A stretch of DNA of 64,000 bases from Halomonas korlensis (GTDB lineage Bacteria; Pseudomonadota; Gammaproteobacteria; Pseudomonadales; Halomonadaceae). Within the stretch, counting starts at the first letter, position 1. Each line of letters opens with the position of its first letter. The position numbers were made by a program, and so were the translations under genes. Where the stretch lies: assembly GCF_900116705.1 (NCBI RefSeq), contig NZ_FPBP01000002.1, forward strand, positions 5,714-69,713, given 5' to 3'. Of the stretch, positions 16,101 through 26,300 are shown one piece after another. The notes under the pieces were generated by a model. That model was not told where the DNA came from, made no database searches, and saw nothing but the letters and a program-made list of their open reading frames with translations.

Positions 16101-17954
16101 ATCGAAGTCATGGATCCAGTAATCGGCATCCGTCGCCTGGATTTCGTACGGTCGCTCACCGATGACTCTCAGCCCCAGATTCTCCATCATCGGCAATACA
16201 TCGGAGAGCGGGATGGGGTGGTCACGATGGAAGAGCTTGAGATTGACCCCGCTCGCCTCTTCCTCGACCAGTCGATACAGGGACAGCGCCAGCGGCGCCC
16301 CTTGGTCCAGTTCACTGATGTGTTGAAGGTCATAAACCGCGGTACGGGCATTGAAATCGTCGCGATAGCTGGCAGGAAAGCCATCACGAAAGCGATCCAT
16401 CAGACGGTTGGCCTGTTCTTCGCCGAACCCCTCGATGCTGGCGGCCTGCAGATCGTCGCGCCAGTTGCGGGCCAGCTGCGCGACCTTGGCTTCCAGTCGC
16501 TTGATATCGTAGTCGCGGGGCTGGCCGTCCTTGAAGCGCAGAATGAACTGGATCCGTGCCAGCACCGATTCCGAAAGATAGGTATTGAAGTCGCCGAAAG
16601 TGGCATCGAGCTCCTCGCAGAGCAGTGCCTGAATGCGCAGGCGCAGGTCGGTGGAGAAGACGTCTCGTGGTACGTAGACCAGGCAGGAAAAGAAGCGACC
16701 GAAGCGATCCTCACGAATGAACAATCGCACGCGGCGCCGTTCGCGAATTTCGAGAATGCCCAACGCCGTCTGGGTCAGTTCCTCGATATCGATCTGGAAG
16801 AGGTCGTCTCGCGGGTAGACCTCGAGGATCTGCAACAATTGCTTGCCGTTGTGCCCCCTGGGGTCAAAGCCGGCGATATCCATGACGGACTTGAGCTTGC
16901 GGCGCAGAATCGGAATGTTGCGCGGCGACTCGTTGTAGACCATTGCGGTAAACAGGCCCAGGAAGCGATGTTCACCGATGACGCGTCCCTGTTCATCGTA
17001 GCGATCGATGGAAATGTAGTCAGGGTATGTCGGTCGATGTATCCGAGCATGGTGAGCACTCTTGGCGAACGACAGCAGCTGTGGCAACAGCACGTAGTGG
17101 TCGCCATCAACGCCCAGATCGGTACGGATACGCTCCCGATAACGTGGCACATCAAGCCGAAAGACGCCCAACTCACTGCCCTCGGCCCGCTCGAGCCGGG
17201 CGTTGTGTTCTTCCTCCGATACCTCGTAGGCGTCGTAGCCGAGGAAGGTGAAATTGTCCTGGAGCAGCCATTCGAGGAAGGCAATCGCTTCTTGATGGTC
17301 CGCCGGGTCGATCTGCGACGGGCAATTGGCCCGGATTTCCGCCAGGGCCTGGTCGACGCGTTGGCGCATCGGGTTGAAGTCCGCCACGGCGGTGCTGACC
17401 TCGACCAGCACCTCGAGCAGACTTTGCTGAAGGTCACCGAGTACCGCGGGGTCCGAGTGCCGATCGATCTCGATGGCGATCAAAGACTCGTAGGCTTCCG
17501 AGGATTTTGCCTCGCCGGGGACAGCTACCTGTTCGAGGCGGTGCTGCGCATCGCGCTTGGTTTCCAGCACCGCGTTATGAATGGCATGAACGGTGATGCC
17601 GCGCCGATTGAGTTCGATGCGCACCGAGTCGACCAGAAACGGCATATCCGCGTGGAGCACGGCGACGAAGGTATGCGTCGACTGCCAGCCGTGCTCCTCG
17701 AACTCGGGATTGAAGACACGCACCTTGGGTTCGGCAGGATCAAACTGCTGGATAAAATGCCAGACGGAAAGCGTGGCGCCATAGAGATCGTCCAGCCGCC
17801 GATCCGCCAGGTCATCAAGGGGGACATTGGCATAGAAGTAGCGAGCGAAGGCCTCTACTTCCCTGGCCCTGTCCTTGTCGAGTCGACTAGCCAACCGCTC
17901 GGCAAGCTGCTTGAGAAAATCCTTACGGGCGTCTTCATTCGCAACATGCTGCAT
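13110..17954 (-). CDS. gdhB: NAD-specific glutamate dehydrogenase, large (GDH-180) class
   Basis: This enzyme oxidises glutamate to 2-oxoglutarate and ammonia with NAD; in pseudomonads it serves amino acid catabolism. At 1614 residues it has the length of the ~180-kDa class. A long N-terminal region with ACT-like segments (about 1-700) precedes the catalytic core. The core has the lysine-bearing VPVGAKGGFICKRMP near residue 850 and FVDPTPDAAASF, followed by a long C-terminal helical domain. The ATG follows GAGGT. A CGGTCGC/GCGACCG hairpin lies 20 nt upstream (17974-17991). It is the largest gene of the window. Confidence 0.96.
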   Translation of the reverse strand: MQHVANEDARKDFLKQLAERLASRLDKDRAREVEAFARYFYANVPLDDLADRRLDDLYGATLSVWHFIQQFDPAEPKVRVFNPEFEEHGWQSTHTFVAVLHADMPFLVDSVRIELNRRGITVHAIHNAVLETKRDAQHRLEQVAVPGEAKSSEAYESLIAIEIDRHSDPAVLGDLQQSLLEVLVEVSTAVADFNPMRQRVDQALAEIRANCPSQIDPADHQEAIAFLEWLLQDNFTFLGYDAYEVSEEEHNARLERAEGSELGVFRLDVPRYRERIRTDLGVDGDHYVLLPQLLSFAKSAHHARIHRPTYPDYISIDRYDEQGRVIGEHRFLGLFTAMVYNESPRNIPILRRKLKSVMDIAGFDPRGHNGKQLLQILEVYPRDDLFQIDIEELTQTALGILEIRERRRVRLFIREDRFGRFFSCLVYVPRDVFSTDLRLRIQALLCEELDATFGDFNTYLSESVLARIQFILRFKDGQPRDYDIKRLEAKVAQLARNWRDDLQAASIEGFGEEQANRLMDRFRDGFPASYRDDFNARTAVYDLQHISELDQGAPLALSLYRLVEEEASGVNLKLFHRDHPIPLSDVLPMMENLGLRVIGERPYEIQATDADYWIHDFDLEHHTSTEVNLQDMRESFVEAFQRIWIGEAENDAFNRLIIGANLDWREVAMLRAYARYLKQIRFGVSQEYMAATLANHPEITRELVVLFELRFHPDQRPGDGQIDACLGRINGLLDAVASLNDDQLLRRYAELIQATLRTNYYQRNAEGHDKDYIALKLDPSQVTGMPKPRPMFEIFVCSPRVEGVHLRGGKVARGGLRWSDRQEDFRTEVLGLVKAQQVKNAVIVPVGAKGGFICKRMPEGADRETMQREGIACYKTFIRALLDVTDNLKGGDVVPPQSVVRHDEDDTYLVVAADKGTATFSDIANEISLEYGHWLGDAFASGGANGYDHKKMGITAKGAWESVKRHFRGLELNTQVDEFSVVGIGDMAGDVFGNGMLLSETICLVGAFNHLHIFVDPTPDAAASFAERSRLFAMPRSSWEDYDTRLISEGGGIFKRSAKSIPISKAMKQVFAIKEDKLSPNELIRAMLKSNVDLLWNGGIGTYVKSSEETDAEVGDKANDALRIDGQDLNCRVIGEGGNLGLTQRGRMEAAAKGVRVYTDFIDNAGGVNCSDHEVNIKILLDEVVESGDMTGKQRNQLLAEMTEDVADLVILDNYRQTQALDLAEQLSRQGIGPFRRFISELEAVGQIDRELEFLPSDETLRERVANEQGMLLPELSVLISYAKSTLKGDLIVSDVPDDPVITRYVERIFPDALVNRFHGQMYAHRLKREIVATQVANDLVDHMGIVFTRRLIDSTGAGRADIARAYVVARESYQLASLWEQIEALDNQIPSRVQSTMMLDLMRMIRRVTRWFLRHRTGMSTQDAIAYFAPRLVQLQENIGKRLRGEEYENWRARYDDFVSAGVPEALATTVAAFGSLYAGLGIIQAARQTDQKPQKVAEVFYEIGDRLELPWMIQQVTDLKVRDSWQAQARESFRDDIDRQQLALTVGVLKMEGGPREAVERVDQWLQLHAAMHERWCRLIAEVGKTGSQGGFPLFAVAVRELVDLAESNQEN

Positions 17955-17973
17955 CCATCACCTCGGCTACCGG

Positions 17974-17991
17974 CGGTCGCAATGGCGACCG
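17974..17991 (-). other. Small hairpin in the gdhB leader
   Basis: CGGTCGC and GCGACCG form a perfect 7-bp stem with a 4-nt loop just upstream of the gdhB ribosome site. It could affect translation or mRNA stability; no known motif is recognised. Confidence 0.35.
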
Positions 17992-18160
17992 GGAAAATTC
18001 GATACGACGGCTCGATGGGCCGTAGTGGTTTCAGCTTACGCCTATGTCTCGCTTCACCCCAGCGGAGTCCCGACTTGCACATGGAACATGTCGGATAGGC
18101 ATCCCCGCTTGACAGCGGCTCGAAACATTCACTGTCTTCCCCTGTCTCTCGTCAATCTCC

Positions 18161-19267
18161 TCAATCTCGTCGATCCAATACGACCCCACATTCACAGTGA
18201 TCAGTCCAGGGAAACTGGTCGAAGAGCGCAAAGTGCGTCATGTCATGAGTCTCGGTCAGTCGCGCCAGATTGTCCGCTAATGTTTCAGGGTTGCATGAAA
18301 TATAGACGATTCTGCGATAATCGCTGAGCTGCCGGCAGCTCGCTTCGTCCAGGCCCGCGCGGGGCGGATCGACCAGCACGGTGGTAAAGTCATAGTCATC
18401 CAGCGCCCACGCCGTGACACGCCGCCCGCCCTTCTCGCCCGTGAGCGCCAGGGAAAATTCTTCGGCCGACATCCGGCCGATGACGGCATTCTCGATGCCG
18501 TTGGCCTCGAGATTACGCTGCGCACTCGCCACAGAGGTCCGGGATATCTCGGTGGCCAGCACACGTCTGAAATTCTCGGCAAGCGCCACGGTGAAGTTAC
18601 CATTCCCACAGTAGAGCTCGACGAGATCCCCCGACTGGCTATGACGCGTCACCTCCCTCGCCCAGCGCAGCATCGAACGACAGACCTCGGCATTGGGCTG
18701 GGTGAAGCTGTTCTCGACTTGCTGATAGAGAAACGCGCGGTCTTCCACCTCGAGACGCTCCCAGACATGATCCCGCGCAAGGACCCGCCGCTGCTTGCGC
18801 GCACGGCCAATGATCATCGCGCCCAGGACGTCTTGCAGCCGATGCGCCTCGGCCTCCCAGGCCTCGTCGAGCGGGCGATGGTAGATCAGGGTAATCAGCG
18901 CCTCGCCCGAAAGCGTGGTGAGAAACTCCACCTGGAAGAGCTTGCGTCGCAAGTGGGCGTTCTCGCGAATGGCGTCCAGCAGGCGTGGCATCAGGGCGTT
19001 GATTGGCTGACTGGCGACAGGATAGTCATCGAGACGCACCACCCGCTTCTTGTCGGGCGCATCAGGGTCCCGCTCGAACATCGCATAAAAGAGATCGTCG
19101 CCTTCGTGCCAGATTCGAAATTCGCAGCGCTGCCTGAAATGAGTGGGTGGCGAGGCAAAGACCTCCAACCTGGGCGGCGAAAAGCGCGCGAACGCTTGCT
19201 CGATGAGCTGGCGCTTGGCAGCAAGCTGCTGGTCATAGCGGGCAGGGTCGACGACGGGAATGGCCAC
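18161..19267 (-). CDS. trmA: tRNA (uracil-5-)-methyltransferase TrmA
   Basis: TrmA makes m5U54 in the T loop of tRNAs. The 368-residue protein (E. coli 366) has NSFTQPNAEV, the SAM motif VELYCGNGNFTVAL, DPPRAGLDE and the nucleophile cysteine near residue 325 in YISCNPETL. I place the start at a GTG (19267), 5 nt after CAGGAG. The upstream open frame to 19351 lacks conservation. murI lies 99 nt upstream on the same strand. Confidence 0.95.
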   Translation of the reverse strand: MAIPVVDPARYDQQLAAKRQLIEQAFARFSPPRLEVFASPPTHFRQRCEFRIWHEGDDLFYAMFERDPDAPDKKRVVRLDDYPVASQPINALMPRLLDAIRENAHLRRKLFQVEFLTTLSGEALITLIYHRPLDEAWEAEAHRLQDVLGAMIIGRARKQRRVLARDHVWERLEVEDRAFLYQQVENSFTQPNAEVCRSMLRWAREVTRHSQSGDLVELYCGNGNFTVALAENFRRVLATEISRTSVASAQRNLEANGIENAVIGRMSAEEFSLALTGEKGGRRVTAWALDDYDFTTVLVDPPRAGLDEASCRQLSDYRRIVYISCNPETLADNLARLTETHDMTHFALFDQFPWTDHCECGVVLDRRD

Positions 19268-19366
19268 GGGGTCTCCTGGGTGATGAAGCACGATAAGGAA
19301 TGAAAAATGCCAAGGTGGTAAAAAACGAATGGACGAAGGCAGCGACACCAACGAGACCGCTGACCA

Positions 19367-20146
19367 TCAACCGATGTTAAGCCTCTGCGGTTCGGCAAAC
19401 CCATAGGTTGCCAGGCTCGCCGTCAACCGAGTATCGGGGGCAGTGACGAAACTGGCCCCCGGAGCACGGTCACAGGAGGCATCAGGCACCACTTCAGCGA
19501 CACGCCGGGCGATGGCCTCGCCGGAGTCGATCCAGCTGACACCTCTCGGCGAGGCGTTCGCCAGGACTTCCTTCAATAGCGGAAAGTGCGTGCAGCCCAG
19601 CACGACCACATCCAGCTCAGGGTCGGCCCACAACGGCGCGAGTGCCTCGTGAATTACCGCGGTATCCACTGACTCACCGGCAAGCCAGCGCTCCGCCTGG
19701 ACCACCAGGGCGTCGGCGGCGACACGAGTGACGTGGCAATCGGCGGCAAAATCATGAATCAGCTGGAGGGTATAGGGGCGAGATATGGTGGCGCTGGTGG
19801 CCAGCAGGCCGATATGGCGTGACTGGCTGAGGCGTGCCGCGGGTTTGATCGCCGGCACGGTACCGATCACCGGCACACTGAGCCTGGCTCTCAAGGGAGC
19901 CAGGGCAAGGGTACTGGCCGTATTGCAGGCAAGCACCAGCGCCGAGCAGCCACTGACAGTGACTGCCGCCTCACACACGTCCAGGATGCGCGGTATCAGC
20001 CAGCCATCCTCCCGCCGGCCATAGGGCATCATGGCATTATCGCAGGCATAGACCAGCGAGACGCCGGGAAGACGGCGTCGCAAGGCCTCCACGACGGAGA
20101 GCCCCCCCACGCCGGAATCGAAAACCAGTACCGGACCAGCCGTCAA
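19367..20146 (-). CDS. murI: Glutamate racemase MurI
   Basis: MurI converts L-glutamate to D-glutamate for peptidoglycan. The 259-residue protein has the N-terminal FDSGVGGLSV motif and the two catalytic cysteines, Cys74 in LACNTAST and Cys185 in LGCTHFPLL. It probably forms a transcription unit with trmA downstream. Upstream, 186 nt separate it from a hemerythrin-like gene whose terminator lies in that gap. Confidence 0.95.
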   Translation of the reverse strand: MTAGPVLVFDSGVGGLSVVEALRRRLPGVSLVYACDNAMMPYGRREDGWLIPRILDVCEAAVTVSGCSALVLACNTASTLALAPLRARLSVPVIGTVPAIKPAARLSQSRHIGLLATSATISRPYTLQLIHDFAADCHVTRVAADALVVQAERWLAGESVDTAVIHEALAPLWADPELDVVVLGCTHFPLLKEVLANASPRGVSWIDSGEAIARRVAEVVPDASCDRAPGASFVTAPDTRLTASLATYGFAEPQRLNIG

Positions 20147-20198
20147 GGTCGATGCTCCCCCCTGGCTTGCCTCGACAGTGCAGTCAAATGACGCGAGA

Positions 20199-20229
20199 AA
20201 GTCCCCACATGTTCATGGCATGGGGGCTT
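20199..20229 (-). terminator. Terminator of the hemerythrin-like gene
   Basis: On the minus strand AAGCCCCCATG pairs imperfectly with CATGTGGGGACTT and is followed by TTTCT. It lies 100 nt after the stop of the gene at 20333-20884 and before murI. Confidence 0.55.
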
Positions 20230-20332
20230 GGCGTTCCATTCGGTGTCTAACTTGGTTCTGCAAGGACAGCGGCTGAGCATGCTCGGATACGGGGGCTGAT
20301 GGCGAAGGGGATGAATTCTACCTCAAATCCCT

Positions 20333-20884
20333 TCAGATCGGTTGTTCCGGGGCTTCACGGAGTTCCGCGTACAGTTCAGGGTAAGCTTCCTGCAAGCGCT
20401 CCAGCTTGGCGGCGGCACCTTCGGGCAGGGCGTCGGCCAGCTCATCCAGCGCCGCATCGTCGAAGTGCTCCCGAATCAACGGAAAAAGCAGTTCGCGCTC
20501 ATCACGCAGATAGGCACGATGACTATCCAGGTAGGCCTTGAGATCTTCGGCGAAACGATCCATCGGTATCACGGCATCCATGAGGATCATGTCGATATCA
20601 TTGGAGAGCCGCTTGAGGCGCGCCTTCAATTGCCGGTAATCACTGGCCAACCGTTCGGTGATCTCGACGCTATGCGGCGCGACTCCCCTGAGCTGCTCGG
20701 CACAGACACGCTCCAGTGGCATGGTGAATCCGTCCATGTAATCGAGAATGTAGTCGACGACTTCCCTGACCAACTTGAAGTTGGGACGCTCTCCCTTTGC
20801 CAGAGTCTTCTGCTTGAGTTGCAGGACGTGCAGAATACGCGCCATGTTGGCATGATCCAGGCGCAATTGGGTCAGCATCGCCAT
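20333..20884 (-). CDS. Hemerythrin HHE-type domain protein
   Basis: The predicted 183-residue all-helical protein has histidine/acidic clusters of the hemerythrin family: LDHANMARIL near the N terminus, Asp/Met-rich helix VDYILDYMDGF, and LLFPLIREHFDD with an HF.D ligand set. Such domains bind a di-iron centre and are linked to oxygen, NO or iron-sulfur repair responses; the ligand here is inferred. The ATG at 20884 follows AGGAGG, which decides the start over the open frame to 21010. Confidence 0.8.
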   Translation of the reverse strand: MAMLTQLRLDHANMARILHVLQLKQKTLAKGERPNFKLVREVVDYILDYMDGFTMPLERVCAEQLRGVAPHSVEITERLASDYRQLKARLKRLSNDIDMILMDAVIPMDRFAEDLKAYLDSHRAYLRDERELLFPLIREHFDDAALDELADALPEGAAAKLERLQEAYPELYAELREAPEQPI

Positions 20885-21118
20885 GTCGTGGCCTCCTGTG
20901 ATTCGGTAAGTGGTAACGAAGGCACCCCCATTGGACGCGCCAATGACATCGGTGTTCATCGGATGATGGTGTACATTGCCGCACCGACTTACCCCGGCAA
21001 CCAAGCTCACCGGATCGTATCAAGCTAGCGGCTTGTCGCAAATCTTGCCTCTGTCCCAAGGTCGTATTGCCGATTCAGCAGTCTTCAATTTAGCAGTCTG
21101 TCGTCGAGGAGTCAGACA

Positions 21119-22528
21119 ATGGATCTTTTCCCCTCGCCCACGTTTGACGAGGACGCCCCGCTTGCCTATCGCATGCGGCCCAGGCAGTTGGACGATTATG
21201 TCGGTCAACAGGCGCTGGTGGGGCCCGCTAAACCGTTGCGCCGCATGGCCGAAAGCGGCATCGTGCGCTCGATGATTCTCTGGGGGCCACCCGGGACCGG
21301 CAAGACGACGCTCGCCGAGATACTGGCCGCCGAATCCGGTGCCCAGCTGGAGCATCTCTCGGCGGTAATGGCCGGCGTGAAAGAGATCCGCGCGGTCGTG
21401 GAGCGTGCTCGCGTGCGCCAGGGCCAGCAACTCCCCACGCTGCTGTTCCTCGATGAGATCCACCGTCTCAACAAGAGCCAGCAGGACGCCTTGCTGCCCC
21501 ATGTGGAATCGGGACTGCTGACGCTGATCGGTGCAACCACCGAGAACCCCTCATTTGAGGTCAACTCGGCACTGCTCTCTCGGGCGCGGGTCCATGTCCT
21601 GACCTCACTCTCCGAAGAAGAATTGGTGGAGGTGTTACGCCGTGCCCTGGCCGACCCCGAGCGCGGGCTCGGCAAGCGTCGCATCGAGGTTGACGACGAG
21701 GTGCTGGGCATCCTGGCTCGTGCGGCGGCTGGCGATGCCCGGCGTGCCCTGGGGCTTCTGGAGACCGCCTGCGACTTTGCCATCGCACGAGGCAATGGCG
21801 AGTACCTGCCCCGCCAGGCGCTGGAAGACGTGATCGGCTACCAGGCCAGCGCCTTCGACAAGCAGGGAGACCATTACTATGACCTGCTGTCGGCCATTCA
21901 CAAGTCGGTGCGCTCATCTCGCCCCGATGCCGCCTTGCTCTACATGGCTCGCTTCATGCAGGGCGGTGGTGACCCTCTGGACGTGGTACGTCGCCTGGCG
22001 GCCATCGCCTCGGAAGACGTGGGTAACGCCGACCCACGCGCCCTGCCCCTGGTCATGGCCGCCTGGGATGCCTACCTGCGCCTCGGGGATCACGAGGGCC
22101 AGCGGGCCATCGCCCATGCCGCCATTCACCTGGCCGTGGCGCCCAAGAGCAATGCCATCGACCGCGCCTGGAAACAGGCCAAGACCTTTGTTGCCGGCCA
22201 GCCAAGCCTTGAAGTGCCCGGCTACCTGCGCAACGCGCCTACCCAGTTGATGGAGTCGCTGGGGCACGGCCACGGCTACCGCTACGCCCACAACGAGCCC
22301 AACGCCTATCCGGCCGGCCGCACACACGACTGCTGGCCGGAAGGCATTCCCGCCGCCCGCTTCTATGCTCCCAGCGAATACGGCCAGGAGAAACGCTTCA
22401 AGCAGATGCAGGAATGGCGCGCCGCGTTGGATGCTGCGGCAGATGGCGAGCCATCCGCCATCCAGGACCCAGCAAAAAAAGACTCGGCAAACGAAAACCC
22501 TGCAAGCGAAAACCCCGGCTCACCGTGA
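21119..22528 (+). CDS. rarA: Replication-associated recombination protein A (RarA/MgsA)
   Basis: An AAA+ ATPase related to clamp-loader and RuvB subunits that acts at stalled replication forks. The 469 residues include a Walker [10 protein letters not shown] (56-64), Walker B DEIH (111-114), the sensor segment [12 protein letters not shown], and the C-terminal tetramerisation domain with [17 protein letters not shown] sequence. The last ~30 residues are a low-complexity Asp/Asn/Glu/Pro tail that includes a run of seven A in the DNA. The tail-coding bases also hold the lolA terminator. It converges with lolA. Confidence 0.95.
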   Translation: MDLFPSPTFDEDAPLAYRMRPRQLDDYVGQQALVGPAKPLRRMAESGIVRSMILWGPPGTGKTTLAEILAAESGAQLEHLSAVMAGVKEIRAVVERARVRQGQQLPTLLFLDEIHRLNKSQQDALLPHVESGLLTLIGATTENPSFEVNSALLSRARVHVLTSLSEEELVEVLRRALADPERGLGKRRIEVDDEVLGILARAAAGDARRALGLLETACDFAIARGNGEYLPRQALEDVIGYQASAFDKQGDHYYDLLSAIHKSVRSSRPDAALLYMARFMQGGGDPLDVVRRLAAIASEDVGNADPRALPLVMAAWDAYLRLGDHEGQRAIAHAAIHLAVAPKSNAIDRAWKQAKTFVAGQPSLEVPGYLRNAPTQLMESLGHGHGYRYAHNEPNAYPAGRTHDCWPEGIPAARFYAPSEYGQEKRFKQMQEWRAALDAAADGEPSAIQDPAKKDSANENPASENPGSP

Positions 22529-22541
22529 AAGTGAGCCGGGG
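22505..22541 (-). terminator. lolA terminator embedded in the rarA 3' end
   Basis: A perfect 11-bp stem (22513-22523 with 22531-22541) is followed on the minus strand by TTTTCG. It lies 39 nt beyond the lolA stop and covers the last codons of rarA, whose stop is at 22526-22528. Confidence 0.7.
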
Positions 22542-22579
22542 TCCGTATCGCGCCACATCAAGAGTTTGAAATTAGAGCG

Positions 22580-23221
22580 TCAGCGCGCCGCCTGGCCAGA
22601 CTCGCGAATCACATCGGTACCTTCGGGGATCTCGAACTGAAAGCGCGAGTCGGCAATGTCGCTATTCTGCTCGACCTCATTGAACTCGATGGCCGTTCGC
22701 TGACCGGTGCTGTCGGTCATCTGCAGCTGGCCCAATTGCTCGCCGTAGAAGGTCATCTCGAGTTCCTCGAACAGCGTATCCGGGTCACGGGGCATCAATG
22801 TGAATGACTCGGCATTGCCTCGTTGCGAACGCGAGACGGTATAACTTTCGGTTAGCTCATCCGCACTTCCCGACAGCAGCAACGCCGGGGTGTGGGTCAC
22901 GCGATGATCCAGCTCCCTGACCGTGGCCTGTTCAAGATCCGGGTCGTAGACGATCACTTCTTCACCATCGGAGACCACCAACTGCTGATAAGGCGCGTCC
23001 ACTTCCCAGCGAAAACGGCCGGGGCGTGACAGCCAGATGCGCCCGCTGGCTTCCTGAAGACGCTGGCCGCTGCCATCGAGAATCTGCTGTTCGAAGTCGG
23101 CTGAATAGGTCTTGAGAGGCTCCAGCATCAGTGTCAAGCGCTCGGCGCCTTCGCTGGCAAAGGCCGCCAGCGGCATGGCGAACGTCATGGCCAGTACGGC
23201 GAGGGGCTTGTTCATTATCAT
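22580..23221 (-). CDS. lolA: Outer-membrane lipoprotein carrier protein LolA
   Basis: A periplasmic chaperone that takes lipoproteins from LolCDE to LolB. The 213-residue precursor has a signal peptide (MNKPLAVLAMTFAMPLAAFA), then YSADFEQQILD, SGRIWLSRPGRFRWEV and DGEEVIVYDPDLEQATVR, all typical of LolA. The start is at 23221 (ATG ATA ATG), 9 nt from GGGAG; 23215 is the alternative. It follows ftsK on the same strand, the same order as in E. coli. Confidence 0.94.
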   Translation of the reverse strand: MIMNKPLAVLAMTFAMPLAAFASEGAERLTLMLEPLKTYSADFEQQILDGSGQRLQEASGRIWLSRPGRFRWEVDAPYQQLVVSDGEEVIVYDPDLEQATVRELDHRVTHTPALLLSGSADELTESYTVSRSQRGNAESFTLMPRDPDTLFEELEMTFYGEQLGQLQMTDSTGQRTAIEFNEVEQNSDIADSRFQFEIPEGTDVIRESGQAAR

Positions 23222-23343
23222 CGTCTCTGTCTCCCTGGACGGGTCCAACTCGGAAATCGTGTCACTGGGACCCAAAAACCACCGGTGCGTTGCATCGAGG
23301 CCGGCGCTTCCATGGTTACTGCAAGGTTGAGCGTCGGGTTGCC

Positions 23344-26300
23344 TCAGCCGCCTGCCGGGGGCGGCGCAAGGACCTCGCGCGCCCCATTGGTCCCCATGGT
23401 AGTGACCACGCCGGCCATTTCCATGGCTTCGACGAGCCGTGCGGCACGGTTGTAGCCGATCTTGAAGCGCCGCTGCACCGCCGAAATCGACGCGCGTCGC
23501 GTCTCGGTGACGAACTGTACCGCCTCGTCATACAGTGCATCCTGCTCGGCATCGCCACCATCACCGGCGCCATCGGCTTCAAGCCCCACCAGGGCATCGG
23601 CCGACACCCCGCCCGAGAGAATCTCCTCGATGTATTCCGGCTCGCCGCGACGCTTCCAGTCCTCCACCACGCGGTGGACCTCGTCGTCATCGACAAAGGC
23701 ACCGTGCACGCGGGTCGGCATTCCCGAGCCGGCCGGCAGATAGAGCATATCGCCGTGCCCCAGCAGGTTTTCGGCACCGCCCTGGTCCAGGATGGTGCGC
23801 GAATCGACCCGCGAGGACACCTGGAAGGCCATGCGCGTCGGGATATTGGCCTTGATCAGACCGGTGACCACGTCTACCGAGGGGCGCTGGGTGGCGAGTA
23901 TCAGGTGGATCCCGGCGGCCCGCGCCTTCTGGGCCAGCCGGGCGATCAGCTCCTCGACCTTCTTGCCGACGATCATGAACATGTCGGCGAACTCGTCGAT
24001 CACCACCACGATATAGGACAGTTTTTCGAGCACCGGCGGTGATTCATGCATTTCCCAGGGTTGGGGCTCCCATAGCGGATCGGCGACTTGCGCACCGGCC
24101 CGCTCCGCCTCGTCGAGCTTGGCGTTGAAACCGGCAATGTTGCGCACGCCCATCGAGGCCATCAGCTTGTAGCGGCGCTCCATCTCGGCCACGCACCAGC
24201 GCAGGGCATTGGCCGCCTCCTTCATGTCGGTGACCACCGGCGCCAGCAGGTGCGGAATACCGTCGTAGACCGACAGCTCGAGCATCTTGGGATCAACCAT
24301 GATCAGCCGCAGCTCGTCGGGGGTCGCCTTGAGCAGCATTGAGATCAGCATGGCGTTGACCCCCACCGACTTGCCCGAGCCGGTCGTGCCGGCCACCAGC
24401 AGGTGGGGCATCTTGCCGAGATTGGCGACCACGGCGCCACCCCCGATGTCCTGGCCCAACGCCATGGTCAGTGCCGAGGCTTCCTGCTGGTAGCGGTCGG
24501 AGTCGATCACCTCACGCAGGCGAATCATCGCGCGCTTGGGGTTGGGAATCTCGATGCCCACCGTGGGCCGACCGGGAATCACCTCCACGACCCGCACGCT
24601 CTTGACCATCAGTGAACGGGCCAGATCCTTGGCCAGGTTGCTGATCTTCGACACCTTGACCCCGGCCGCGGGCTTGATTTCGAAGCGTGTGATCACTGGC
24701 CCCGGCCAGGTAGCAACCACCTCGGCCTTGACCCCATATTCGCGCAGGCGAACTTCGAGCAGTTCGGCCATGTCGGCTAGCTGAGCGTCGGTGTAGTTGG
24801 GCTGGTACGCCTCAGGAGGCGTCAGCAGGCGCAGGCTCGGCAGCTCACCCGAAGGCTCGGGCAGCCCTTCCAGCTGCGGCCGTTGGCTCTGCAGGTGCTC
24901 GACGGTCCACAGCGCCGGGCCATCGGGCTGGTCGGCGGCGGCGCGGCCTTGTTCGGCAGTGGCCAGGTGCGGGCTGTGTTCCGTTGCCGGCTCCGACGGG
25001 CTGAAGGCTTCAGCTCCCGTCGTCTCGACCGGCAATGTCTCTTCAACCGCAGCATCTTTGCTCTCGAGGTTTTTCCTTTCAACGGCTGCCGATTCGGCCA
25101 ATGTCGGCTCACGCCGGCCGCTCTCATAGGCCGACGCCGTCGGCGAGGCTTCCGAAGAAGCCCAGGGAGACGGTTCCTTGCGCTGTTTCGTTGCTTCCTT
25201 CGGCGCCGACACCGCCTCGTGTGGCGCGTCAGCGGCCGCTGAAACGTCAGGCTCATGGGCGCGAGCCACATCCTCGTCATCGCGACTCGCACGCAGGGCA
25301 GGGCCTTGCCAGGCTGCCGGCACATCGTCATCTTCTGCCAGCACGGGCTCGGGGACGCTTTCCGGCCCAGGGCCAACGCCAGGAGCAGACGCGGCGGGTC
25401 TTTGGGTAGTCGCTATTTTTTCTCTTTCTGACTTGGTCGGTCTTTCCGACTCGGTAGGTCTATCTGACGTGGCTGGCCTTTCTGGTGTGGTTGATGGATC
25501 AGCCGCCGGCGGTGACGGAGGCCATGCCGGCCCAGGCGGCATCGCCGATGGCCCAGCCGGAGCATGTGACTGCCGAGCGGTATAGGCGGCCTCGGGCCTT
25601 TTCGCCGAGGGGGTATGCTCGGGCACGTCCCAGGGAATATCGGTCTTGCCGTCGTTACCGAAGCCTGGCTCACGCCGCGCCGACTCCTCGGCTGCCAGCG
25701 TAGGTTCGGCGGCGCGGCGTACCCCGGACGCCAGGTGCTGCCACCAGCGCGCAGCGAAGGAGGTTTTCTCCTCCTCGACGGGCGGCTTAGCCGGTTCGGC
25801 GGTCGCGGATGATCGAGCCTGCGCATGGCTGCCCTTGTCGTTGCGCTCACTGCGCCGCTCACGCATCAAACCGAAGCTATCGGCGACCCAGCGCCACAGG
25901 CGCACAGCACGCAGCCCAAGCTCATCCATGACCGCAAGCCATGATGTCCCAGCGAAAAGGGGGAAGCCGCAGAGGATTGCCGCCAACGCCAGCAGACCGG
26001 TGCCACCGATATCGACCAGGGGCATCAGCGCACCGACCAGCCCTTCGCCAAGAATGCCCCCCGACGAGTAGGGCAGTACGCTGTCGGGATGATAGAAATG
26101 CAGCGCACCAAGGGTCGTGGTTCCCAACAGCAACAGCACGAGCCCCCCGCTTCGCACGGCCAGGGCCGTGCTGTCCCAGGCAAGGTGCACCTGGCGGGAG
26201 CGAAGGAGACGCCAGGCAGCGAACCCCAACATTCCCGGCCACCAGAGCGCACTGACCCCGAACAGCGAGTAGAGTACGTCGGCGATCCAGGCGCCGATGG

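Noticed and set aside
13014-18098. Very long open frames on the plus strand opposite gdhB (13014-15314 and 15540-18098)
   Set aside because: They are the mirror of a GC-rich coding gene, lack family motifs, and gdhB on the other strand is certain.
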